Of a stretch of DNA of 64,000 nt, positions 43,125 to 54,675 are shown in pieces. Source of the stretch: Mansonella perstans. Taxonomy: Eukaryota; Nematoda; Chromadorea; Rhabditida; Onchocercidae. Each line of letters starts with the position of its first letter. Positions within the stretch are counted from its first letter, which is position 1. The notes beneath the pieces were generated by a model. That model saw only the letters and a list, made by a program, of their open reading frames with translations, was not told the origin of the DNA and did no database searches. Where the stretch lies: positions 248,001 to 312,000 of the forward strand of contig JBAMDO010000034.1 of the NCBI GenBank assembly GCA_037074765.1, given 5' to 3'. Both the position numbers and the translations under genes were made by a program.

Positions 43125-46100
43125 GAATTGTAGACTTAGGAGAATAGGCCAGATCAAGTGATTCGTATTCAAATCAAATAAGAAAGGCACTGGCTATACT
43201 GAAGAAATAGACCAGTAATGGATACATCAATCGTTAATTGTCGCTATATTAATTGTTTCTCATTACATTAATTGTTCTATTATATCCTACTATGACGAAT
43301 ACTTCTCTCATAATTATTCTTACTGCTTTCTAATATCCTGCTACAGTGCTTAACTATGCACTTATCACCTCAAAATGTCAGCCGACAAAGTATAGATAGG
43401 ATAAGTTCCGGATTTATGCGAATTAAATGTGGAAAATAAGAACAGCTTCTGAATTGCGCAGGATACTTTAAAGCGTTGTGCAAACCACTGCGAATTCGAT
43501 TTTCAGGTTTAACGAGTTATTTTTGTTTTGTTTACTTGACCTGTTATTCTTAATTGGATTCCATCTGACCACCTTTATCATTTACAGTAACTTCTTGTTG
43601 TCAGCATTCTCTAATAAGTATCAATCAACTTTGCAGCTGGAAATTGGATTACTGCGTTAGATTTGTTTCCACAAAACCCACTTCTTTAGTTTTGTCGAAA
43701 GTAATCTTCTTGAGTAAGAGTATCACCTCAAACTGCTGAGATAGTTATTTCATTAGATAATGTCTACTGTGCCATCCATTAATATTGCGTTTCATAGAAA
43801 TGAAATCTTTAATTATTTTTTATGTGAACCCTGTATCGAGATTCAGATCACAACAAATTATAATTACCTAAAAAAAAATAGATAATCTGAACTTTGTGAC
43901 ATATTTTAGTGAATTAAAATCATCTATAAAAATATATTGTCGATTAAACAGTGTTCCTTTTACTAAACTAAACAATTCGCTATTTTATCGCAATTAACGA
44001 CATGCTTGTAACAACTGCTCCTGCAGTTTCATTGAAGTGTAATCATAACATGAAAAAATTCGCTGTGCTGAAAAAGTAAAACAGTAATGTAGATAGAATC
44101 AGAAGATGATACAGTTTGAGCATGAATGAAAGGTTGATGTAAAGCTGAAAGTGTTCACAAAGAAATGTCTTTTTCCGATCATTTTCATTATTTGGAAGAA
44201 ATTTCATTTCAACTAAGCCATCATATGCTAATCTGCTACTTCTCTCTTTTACCTTTTCAATACAGCTAGACAGAAAAATTGCAAATTATCTGCATTGATA
44301 CATATAAATACACACTCCGAATTTCAATATAAATTCATGTATCGAAATAATAAACAAAATGCAGCTGTGAGTCGAAGATATAAAAGTTTTACAAGAAGTA
44401 GACATTTAAGAATCGAGGAGTTTCTCTCTTGAGAGACTTTTATCCGTACAGACAAAAGAAAGAGTTTTCACTACTCGTCAAACATCGCTATCAGTTTATT
44501 TTGTAATTCTTTGAAACAACCACACTAATATAAAAGTTTGATAGATTGCACTCAAATGATTTTCAATAAATCATAGTTTATTTCACATAAATTAATGAAA
44601 TTGTTCTCACTTGCTTTCAATAACTTAAAAGATAGTGATTCAGAGCTTTGAATCAATTTTGTGAGCAAAAATTTCATTGATCCTATCCTATTTGCTATTA
44701 TTTATTAATAATTTTTTATTTATTTTACTCAATAAACATTAGAAAATAAACAAAATCATCAGCAGATGCAATATGTAACAATAAACAAGTCAAATGGAGA
44801 ATGAAATTAAGTACTAAATAGAATTCAATGCATTAATTAATACTTGGTTGTTTTCAAAAGTTCTAGAAAAAGAAGCAAAAACATATAGCACAATAAAAAT
44901 TATACATTTCATTTGCTTTTCCATTTGCAAAACTGGATTGCCGATCATAAAATGTTTTTGTTAAAGAAGCCTGTGTTACATTTGCATTTTGCATTGCCAG
45001 TATAAAAAGGTGAAAAATATATTTTGATAATTTTGATGAAATTATTGAAAATATAAACCCTAAATTTTTTTTATTCAATCAGTATTAATCAAAATTTTTG
45101 GATTTTATGACCAGGACTATCATATACTAACCATGTAACCATGTGAACCGTGAACTATGATCATACCATGAAGCAATCGTAGTCAACGATCTGAGTATAG
45201 ACTTGAAAGATTTAATATCATATTCAAAAAAGAATTTGAATTTAAAAAAATTTTCGAAATTTTTGTTACGCTTAGCAGAAATCTAACATAGTCATTAGAA
45301 TCAATAAGAAGTTATTGGGACAGAAAACCTGGATAAAGTATCTTAGAAAAAATTAAATAGAAATAAATTTGGTGTTCAGTTTTGCAAATCAGAAGATGCT
45401 ATGAGAAATTGGAATGAAATAGCTGTTCGTTCTAATTCAATAAATATTGCAGGACAGTTATAAAATTTTTTTTGAGAGCAGAAATTGAGACAGAGCCTAT
45501 TCAAACTGTAAGAAAAGGATCAGAAACGGAATGTTGTGAATCACGAGACAAGACTGAAAATAGTCTTCATTCTATCCTGTCCATTTAAATAATTATTTCA
45601 CATTTTAATACATTGTTGGTTAGAAAAGCTGTGCAAGAAATAGAGAAACTGAGTGCTGGTTGATTCGATTTTATTTCAATTTGCCTGCTGAAAAATTTAC
45701 TCTCAGTGAAAATATAATTGTCTAGCTTCCGATTTTCGCTGTGTATAATGAAGAAGAGTTTTGTTAAAGAATGTGATCAAAGGTCACACTCTACTCAAAT
45801 TTTTGAACTTTGAAATAGAAGATTTGATGATGTAAATGTATGTTGATCTGGAACGACATCTCTCTTACTTAATACTATTCAGATTCATCTACAATCTAAA
45901 AAACAAATTTGGAAATTAATATGTAAGTGATGTTATTCCTCAATTCTATAAGCATTTCCCATCACAAATCAAATTATGTAAAGGATATCACACTAATATT
46001 ATCTTCGAAAGCCTCAAAGCTAACAAGACAAGAGGCTGCCAGTTGTTGTCTGTTCAAAAGTAGATAGTAGAAATGTCGAATAATGAATTGTTTTCAGTAG

Positions 46101-46200
46101 ATGGGAACGCACCTGCTTTAGAAATTTGACGACTACCTGCAGATGATTTGCATTCTCTAAATGACTCAACGAACTCGTTACGCAATCATTGCTTATCATT

Positions 46201-46219
46201 TATATATATATATATATAT
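46201..46219. repeat. (AT)n microsatellite
   Basis: Nine TA dinucleotides in gene-free sequence. Confidence 0.85.
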
Positions 46220-47780
46220 CACTGTTCCCGTCATAAATGAATATGCGTTTAAGTAAATCTCAGTAGTCGGTTATGATTCCAATAACGATACAAAATATTG
46301 TGTAATGTGCTAACCAATGTTCTTCGTTATAACATCAAATTGAGTTGTTGTATCAGCACTAAAACATCCCTTACTCTTCCGATACTGATAGCATTTTCTA
46401 AATTTTTGTGTTGATAGCATTTTCTAACTCTGACTATGCCTTGCTCTTTTGAATTCAATGTTTTAGTATTTTTCCAGTGGCTTTGATAGCTCTTTTAACG
46501 TCGCTGTCCAAATTCTAACAAAATACGATACTATCTCTTTTACATGATGCATACTACATTTTAAAGATCGATACCCATATCAACAAAATTTAGGGATGAG
46601 TCACAAATCAAGTATTCTCCCTTTTATCCTTTCAGTTAACAACTGTTAAAAGTTAATTGTACTCTCAGATGATGCATAGTAACATCTCCCGCTAAAATTG
46701 GCAATTTTATTTCTGTCGAAAAATTTAAAAAACAATTTTTCCCTCTATTCACTAGAACAACGAGTTATGTGAAAAGCTGAGATGATCCATGCCTGATAAT
46801 TATTATTATTTATTTTTAATCGTAATTTATAACTATTTCATCACCTGTCCTAACAGTATGTATGATTACAAAAGTTAAAGAAAATATTAATTAAACATGA
46901 AATAAATTGAAATAACTATGAATGATTTAAGGAAAGCAAATGATTGTGCGAAAAATTAGTGAATCATACAAAAAGCAATCTGACATATCGAACGAGAATT
47001 AATGCTTAAGCAATGAATTAAGAGTATTCCTATGAAAACCCAAGGCCATTTTTGCCACCACTACACTGTTCCAAATATGCCCAAATAAATAAAGGATAAA
47101 CACTTCAATGTATTAAGATTTTGTACAGGTTTCATTGTAAAATCATTTCTATTATTATTCGCTGTATAGCATTTCTACCTGCAGCACTGCACAGCTGTTG
47201 TTAGTGACCAATTTTATTACGATAAATTAAATTTGAAGTTTTCGAGCTAAATTCATATTCCTCGTCAGTTCGTACAAATGAAGTTATCGGCATATACCGG
47301 AACATGACAAATTAAAAGATTCATCTACAAATCATTTTATGAGCAACAAATTTGTTTTATATCTAAGAAATCCCAACTTCACATGCCAGTCTTTAACTAA
47401 CAAATATACACTCATAAAAATTGGATGAATGGAATCCCTGATACTCTATCCTGTCGATAAATTGCGGCAAAAATAACTAAAAAACTGAATTAAGTTTAAT
47501 TGCAATGAAATGATCTTACTAAATCATGTTACCTGTAGCCTCACAGGATAAGTCAAACACTAAACCCCTCTCTGTTCGTTTCCTATCTCACATCAATCAT
47601 ACCGCGCTAAAAAAAACCAACTTATGTTAGTGAAACGAATTTAAATATAAAAAACACCAATAGATGGAAATCGTAAAAAATCTTATTCCGTCTATTTCAT
47701 GTAAAAACTGCTCCAAATTAATGTATTTATTTAAAAATACGGAGATCTACAAACAGTAGAGATGAAATATTACAAGCTGT

Positions 47781-50444
47781 TTAACAGCTTGACCAAAAAA
47801 AATCCTCGATAATATCCAACTGACAACACGTAGGCACAACAAATGGCAGTTTCAAAACTGCTGAGATCAATGCCGAAAGACAATACGCGTAACGATACAC
47901 CGGAGGACCTGCGTACAACAAACCCGCATGAAGTTGAATATTTCGCTGAATATAATGACCAGTGATTTCAATCTGAAATATGCACAATTAAAATAACTTT
48001 AAACAGTTATCAAAGACCAAACTTCACAATAAACAAATTGAAACATCGAAATGCTAGTATTTCTCGATGCTTCCAAAACACAATTTATGGGTTATCCTAG
48101 AGAAAGATTTAGAAATTTGGAATTTACAAACAACAGCAAGAAATTTCCCGAAAGGTTTTACTAGAAGTAAAGCAGATGCGTTCGAGGACTATCATTAGGC
48201 TACCATACATTAAGGCCATCAAAATTAATCAACAAACAACTTGAAGAAGCACGCCCCACTTGTGCAAACGTCATCATTTGTATTGCATTTTGAAACAATA
48301 AAATTTTACGTGACATTTTCCGTACTGGAAACAGAAACAGAATAAAACAGAAAACAACCGTGACCAAAATCAACAAAAAAATGCTCACCTCCAGATACAA
48401 TTTAACGCGCTGAAATGCTTCATAAAAACACAAACAATTCCTGATTTTTCAAAAACTTTTATTTATTAAAAGGAAATAGAAAAGTCAACAGACATAAGTA
48501 CTGTTTTCATTACGATGACAATACCAGACGATATTCTTGAAGAGAAAATGTGATATAAAGAAGAGCATAAATTTGAAAATCTGCACTGCGTCCATCTATA
48601 GCTCATGTCCGTTGCGGTCCATTAACAATATCACCATCGCGAAAGCAAAGTGAAACCAACTGCCATCCGTAATATTTCAACATCAACCGCATTCATAACG
48701 CCTATATCGAAAATAATTCATTACAAAATCACACGTATATTTAATGATACGACAAAAAGATGAAGTGTCTTGCAATCTGTGCAAAAACCTTATGCAGTCA
48801 AATTAACATGAATTTAACATGAATTAACAAGGCATGGAACCTAAGTTCACTGTAATTAAAAGTTCTGAAGAAAACTAAAACATCAGAGGCAAGAGGGACT
48901 AATAGTCTAAGCATCACTTCGTTAAAATAAAAGCCAATTAAATGAAATTAAAAATGAGAACTCATATATGTATGCACAATCTACGAAACCCCGCAACTTT
49001 TAGAACAATCTTATGTCAATAGCAGTGAAACCTTCACCATCTCTATATAAACTTTTTACGACAGTTCTGATTTATGTTTAACAAGAGATGACCTATTTTA
49101 TTTTATCATTTTTATCTGCACAGAATAGAGCTTTTGGCATAGGAATCACTGCCAAACGTGTTAAATGTCTTTGTAAGCTTCAGCTTCCGCCAAAACTTAT
49201 TCTTTTTTGCAAAACTCTTAATTAGAAGTAATAAAATAAACAGAAACACTGAGATTCTTTTCAAATAAAATCCAGACAGGATTTTGAACAGCAAGCGAAA
49301 ATACACGTAGGAAAACACAAAAAAGAGGTAAACAAATTCCATTCTTCAGATGTTAACACGCAACAATATTTCCTTAATTTCCTTAAGAGATCCCCTGGAA
49401 GACAGGATCAGGAGAATAAAATAAAAATGATAATCTGCTCATGCATGAGTCAGCGAATCATGGAAATCTGTTCCGACGTTACTATAGAAATAAGAAACAT
49501 AACTATCAATTTAAATTATTGGATCTATAACAATAGAAAAATGAAGTGAAAAAATGGTGATTGTTAATCAGTATTCGCGCATACAAAAGCCATAATGCAA
49601 CAAACTTCGTTCTGCTATAGTGAAATCTTTTTCACTTATACAGCTATCAAGCACATCAAAATAAAGTAAAAACGGAAGGGTACTATTGGCAAAAACATCA
49701 TAAATAAAGACTTTTACAAAAAACGCACTATTTGATAAAACATAAAGCGAATATCCTGAGCATCAAAACTATTTCTCAAACTTCAATCCCTTATAGATAG
49801 GTTCTGCAAAATAAATTTAAAATGGTCCCCTTAAATTTATAAACTGCTCCATCAGCAAATTTTGTTACAATTCGAGAAGATTTAAGACCCGTCACCGAGC
49901 AATGAAATCCTTACAAGCCAAAAAAAGATTGCAAGTACGACTAAAACGAATTTATGACAAAGGTCGCAGAAGGAACAAAAAAAGCTAAGAAAATTAGATA
50001 TCAAAGACCAAAAAGGACAAGAATGCCGCCTGCAACAACCTCTATGCCATTAGTTGGCAGTGCGCTTTTCTTCAAGCGCAGAGGAATGCTACAGTCATAT
50101 AAACTCATAAAAATCCAAATTTTTAGATTCACAAAATTAGTTATTTCAAAAAAAAAACCAAGTGTTATGAGCAGACATCCCGCACACATGAAATATGAGA
50201 AATTTAGTAAAAATCATTCGCCTGACAAAACTCAAAGAAATCATTCATCTGGAAGCTTTGATGTGCAATTCGAAAGTGACAACAGGAAAATTAATAAGCA
50301 CATACCTGATAAAGTGCAGATCGATTCCAAGAGGACGCATAAAACATCTTGAGAGAGCAATGCCACAGTTGCAAAGAATGAGTGAGTGAAAAATACATAA
50401 TACGAAGAGGCGAAATGTCGATCATTTAGAGAAAAGAAAAACAT
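47781..50444 (-). other. Unresolved coding-like patches downstream of CPSF6
   Basis: On the minus strand several patches have splice-like edges and protein-like readings that I could not assemble. 50422-50291 runs from ATG to CAG|GTATGT in three open frames. About 50113-50000 follows a CTGTAG acceptor and reads either IPLRLKKSALPTNGIEVVAG or HSSALEEKRTAN to a stop. 48410-48390 is a 21-nt exon-like piece between ATTTCAG and GAG|GTGAGC. 48713-48600 reads VMNAVDVEILRMAVGFTLLS or MLKYYGWQLVSLCFRDGDIV in different frames. 47970-47781 follows ATTTCAG and reads HAGLLYAGPPVYRYAYCLSA. The rest is featureless. Confidence 0.2.
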
Positions 50445-50456
50445 AATTTGCTCTTA

Positions 50457-50462
50457 TTTATT
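50457..50462 (-). terminator. Poly(A) signal for CPSF6
   Basis: AATAAA on the minus strand starting 24 bp after the CPSF6 stop (50486-50488), implying a very short 3' UTR. Confidence 0.55.
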
Positions 50463-50485
50463 GAAAATGAGTAAGACGACGTTCA

Positions 50486-53251
50486 TTAATATGCACGTCG
50501 ACCTGATGAAGAGGAATGTCGTGGTGAGTAGTCATAACGTTCTCGGGAACGGGATCGACTTCTCGAAGAGCGACGATGTCGCTTACGAGACCGCTCAGAT
50601 GGTGATCGTGAACGATCACGATTTGATCGGTGTTTACGAGAAGAGGGGTTGTATGATTTACTCTCTATCCCGTTCAGAGTGTCCTGAAATCCCTTTTGAT
50701 AAACAACATATGCCAATCAAAGAAATTAAATCTTCGATAATAATATATGAAGAATTTTAAATAAATTAAATATAACCTGCAGTGAAGAAATGAGGACTTT
50801 GCATCGATCATCATTCGCAACACGACTTTGTCGAATAAGCGATATTGCGGTAACTAGTGTTTCAATTGCGGATGCATAATCATTTGCAGCAGCATCGCTT
50901 ACAGCACGCGTTATGGCTGACGAAGAAACAGTACGGTTACGATTCATTATTTCTTCAAATTCAGCTTCTGACACTCCCTCAATGCTGCAAGGAACGGCTG
51001 CTGGTCCTGTAATCTTTTTAATTGAAAAAACATAACTATGTCCTCTACTATATTAATTTACATCACGTAAAAATTATTACGTAAAACTAGCAGTAAAACA
51101 CTTGAATGGCTTTTAAATTTTTACAGAAACTTGATGGAAAACAAAGTAAGTACCTCCTCCGTAATTTTGACGGTACACTTGGGGATTAATGTGAGCACCT
51201 GGCGGAGGAAAGGAAGGAGGAGGATGTGACGTTGGCGGAGCACCAGGCGGTGCCATTCCTGTTACTGCTTGCGATGTGCTCGATGGACCTGATGGTCCCG
51301 CAGACGACATTGGTGGTAAGGCTTGCGGTGGTTGACCAAAACCAGGTGGTGGTCGACTCATTGCTGCAGCACCGGGTGGCGGCGCTCCTGCTAGAAAAAA
51401 ATGAAATTAGAAGGAAGCATATAAAATACTGAGCTTATTGAACTGACTGCATTTACAACTATCTTTGAGTGGCATGATTTCCTACATATTAGAAAATCGC
51501 TTACTTGACAACTGGACTTGTGGCAGGTTTGGCGGTGGAGCACTTAGATTGACCGGTGGTCGAGTTACACCAAGTGCGCCAAGTGGGAGGGGTTGTGAGG
51601 TTGGTGGAGGCCCACGCAACTGCGGAGGCTGCTGATTGGGTGGTAATATCAGTGCGACTTGAGTTGGTGGACGCAACGATGGAATTGGTGGAGGAACCTG
51701 AAAGAAATGCATTCATAGAGAAGTTTTAAAAACTCACTTTTAGATATAAATGGTAAGAACTATGATTAAATTACCTGAACCTGTGGTCGCAATGGTACTG
51801 GCGGTGGCATTGTCATTTGTCCCGGCTGTAATGGTTGTTGTGGTGGCATACCAATACGAATGGTACCAACAAATGGTGTCTTTTGGTCATCCTTCTTGAT
51901 ATCCTTTTTGTCATTTCTCTAAAAATCACAAAAAAACTTCCAATTAAGTTAACCATAACAAGATTAAAGCCATATATGTTGGACAAATACTTATACCTGA
52001 TCGACTCGTCTAGTGGCATCTTCAAATTTCGCCAACGAAGCTTTTGTATATGGAAGAACGACAAGCTGTTGTCCGTGAAGTGTTTTTTGTGGCAATTTTT
52101 CCATAACTGTTTTGACTGAACTTTCAGCAGTAAAAACTGCTAATGCAAAACCTTTACTCTGGCCATTATTTCGGTTTTCGTAAAATTTGATGTCGATTAA
52201 ATTTGTAGCGCCACACGACAATATCATTGTTTGCAAATCAACATCAGTTGTCCACCATGTCATGTTACCTGAAGAAAACATAGAAAGCAATAAGCGTCCC
52301 AGATACACTCTCAATGAATGCAAATAAAATATAGCCCTCTGATTTATTTGCAAGTTTACTACATTATACTTCATTTTCATAAGTCATTTATTGATGGTAT
52401 GCAAACGAAGTACAATATAAATGCGTTTACCAGTGCGATTACTAGATTTCCTCTTTGGCAATATAACTTATAAATATCTAGCCAGATTAATCTGATACGT
52501 CCACCAAACAAGTACGATCAACTAGGCATCATTTTTACCTTTTTATGCCAAAATATAAAATAGGTGTGTGAAAATAATGAACAAGTTCTTGCGTTTATAA
52601 CTTTACCAATCATTAAAAAATTTGAATGAAATTGGAAGCAACCTATATAACAACAGTATCTTCGACCAGTGTTGTTTTGGTTTAAACCGAGTGCTGGAAG
52701 AGTTTTAGAATGATTTCCTTGTGGAGTAGTGGCAATGCTAGATTTTACGGGTAGTGATTCTGTTTTCACGACCTGCCCAGACGGTTCAATCGCAGCGTCA
52801 TATAAATCCGTATCATTCACTTCAGATTTCACCACTTTTGCTTCATTTGTAGTATTACCGTTTTTCGAAGCGTGACTGTCTTGTGCATCCCTGTATAAAA
52901 AAGTTTTTTGTCTTGTCTGATAAAATGTTAAATGGAAAGATCATATAAAAAAGACAGTTATTCGTACTATTCAACAGATTATGCCGAATTTATGCAACAG
53001 GTAATGCAAATGTAATTGCAATCAAATGGACAAGTCATACACACGGTTGAAATGATTCTCTACTGAGGATTATCAATGAATCAATCCTAATGTAAGAATG
53101 TCTGAATAATCATGGAAAAATGATCGTTTCCTCACTTGGCAATATCGTCATCATCATCACCCAATACATCACGTTCACTGAAACGAGTATCAAGCTCACC
53201 ATCGCCATACAAATCAAGATCATTGTCCGGCTGATCTAATATATCAGCCAT
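50486..53251 (-). CDS. CPSF6: CPSF6-like cleavage factor Im large subunit
   Basis: Nuclear subunit of mRNA 3'-end cleavage factor I, which with CFIm25 binds UGUA motifs and steers poly(A)-site choice. Exons (minus): 53251-53136, 52890-52643, 52268-51997, 51918-51775, 51697-51505, 51390-51154, 51006-50777, 50683-50486; 545 residues, all GT-AG, phases consistent. Acidic N-terminus (GDDDDDIAK), one RRM at about 115-200 (RNP2 CCYIGNMTWW, RNP1 [10 protein letters not shown]), a Pro/Gly-rich middle at about 213-403 ([20 protein letters not shown]), a family-specific block ([34 protein letters not shown]) and a C-terminal RS domain ([20 protein letters not shown]). Order and spacing match CPSF6/CPSF7; the RS region and RRM wording favour either equally, but invertebrates usually have one gene. 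The exon 6 acceptor is a tandem TAGCAG. The short 5' UTR follows a TTTATAG acceptor at 53286, a possible trans-splice site. Confidence 0.95.
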
Positions 53252-54675
53252 ATTACAGCAAATTCAACCCAATGCAATTCTGTTTCTATAAAGAATTCAT
53301 TTTTTAAGAATCAATTCTGAAGAACTAAAATCTTTTACGATCATTTTCGTGAAATAAAATCATTATGAACAAATCAATTTGGCTGGAATTCAACGTTCCG
53401 TCCATTTCAAATCTTTCCATTTTCTTAATTTTTATCATACTTAAAGCAGCAATGATAATAAATAATTATGAGAAATAAATGGTGAAGGATTCATTTATTT
53501 TATCAGTGCAAATAATAGAACCTATAATGTGACCCATATCATACTGAATTGATTGTACTGAAACAAATGCATCATCTATACAATTTGGTCCAAAGAAAGT
53601 TTCGACTTTAAAATCTTTAAATTCCCAATCTAATCTAATTTAAATGAATGCACGAGAAAGGAGATGAAAAAAACATGTGTAGTCAAGTTTAAATACAATT
53701 CCCGCGTGCTACCATCTCCCACACCAGATCACAGCTGAGCTGTCCTACAAATCCCCTTTCATACGTGTGATATACAGAAACAACACGCACCTGGCAAACT
53801 CCCAAATGCTGCGATCGATCGTTAACACGTTGTGCAACTTGTCGTCCAACCCCCAAAATTACTAAATCATGGCTCGAAATCGGAGATTGAAGACGTGTGT
53901 TTGATCTGATGCTTTACGTTGATTTATCTTATGTTACGTGTAAACAATGTTATAACATACCAAACAATGCATAGGCGCGTATTCCTTACGCGTGTAAATC
54001 ACGTGAAGTTCTACAGCACTTATCTTCTCGGAAAGATTTCCATGAAAGGTATTAGTTGGACACTTCCAATTCATCCTAGTATGAAAGAATTTTCAAGTTT
54101 TAGCAGGGATAGATAATAAAGAAAAAAAATCGCGTCCTGCACGTGATTTACACCTTTAAATTCTCCTTTGCGAAAAAAAGTCACGTTCTGCACGTGATTT
54201 ACACCTTCAAATTCTTCTCAATGAAATGTTCCTTTACTGTCTATAAAATTTAAAAAAGTTAAAAAAAGCTACAGTACTCTCTCGTGTTGTTTGATTTTTT
54301 AAAAAAGAAAAAGCAGCGAAATCGTCTATAGGAATTAGAATTACAATTGCATTTTGAGAATTGCTTGCAAAACAAGAAATATGGCAGAAAAAATTTTATA
54401 AAATTTTAAGTAATGAAATGATAATTCTTGAGAATATAGAATCAGGATTTGATATGAGATCCAGATGATTGATATGCTTATAGTGAGAAAAAATTGAAGT
54501 TGCTAGAAAATTGAACAAAAACTCATTGACTAATTATCTTTGATTGTTTCAATTGGCATTCATAAATTCGTGGGCATTAAATGAACTAACTATTCCTTTT
54601 ATATTAGCAATATTTTCAGTACATCGATTATTCTTGCCAGTTCGAATTGTATTTTGTTATTTCAAATATTTTAAA
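53252..54675. promoter_or_regulatory. Divergent promoter region between CPSF6 and MYG1
   Basis: 1.4 kb separates the two start codons, which face away from each other. It includes a GC-richer patch at about 53760-53850 and three CACGTG boxes (54000-54005, 54140-54145, 54191-54196). The MYG1 side has TTTTCAG at 54613-54619, a plausible cis- or trans-splice acceptor 56 nt before its ATG. Core promoter positions cannot be read off the sequence. Confidence 0.5.
54131..54228. repeat. Imperfect 50-bp tandem duplication carrying CACGTG boxes
   Basis: Two successive copies share CTGCACGTGATTTACACCTT and AAATTCT, each preceded by an A-run. Each contains one CACGTG, the palindromic E-box bound by bHLH-Zip factors of the Max/MXL, USF and TFEB/HLH-30 kind. 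Confidence 0.8.

Larger units (their letters stand above)
39298..47780. other. No gene recognised; presumed upstream region of alpha-actinin
   Basis: 8.5 kb without a convincing gene. It may contain the promoter, 5' non-coding exons or enhancers of the alpha-actinin gene. Two ORFs were looked at and left out: 41005-41088 plus (MSPGENGSCRPSIKRPQQNF) and 41613-41960 plus (115 codons). Neither has a partner exon or recognisable motif. Confidence 0.45.

Noticed and set aside
49954..50352. Plus-strand ORF of 132 codons, Lys/Arg-rich
   Set aside because: No splice context or motif; it overlaps minus-strand patches with splice edges and its composition reflects A-rich sequence.
50461..50760. Plus-strand ORF of 99 codons ([16 protein letters not shown])
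   Set aside because: Antisense shadow of the RS-domain exon of CPSF6, whose biased codons keep the opposite strand open.
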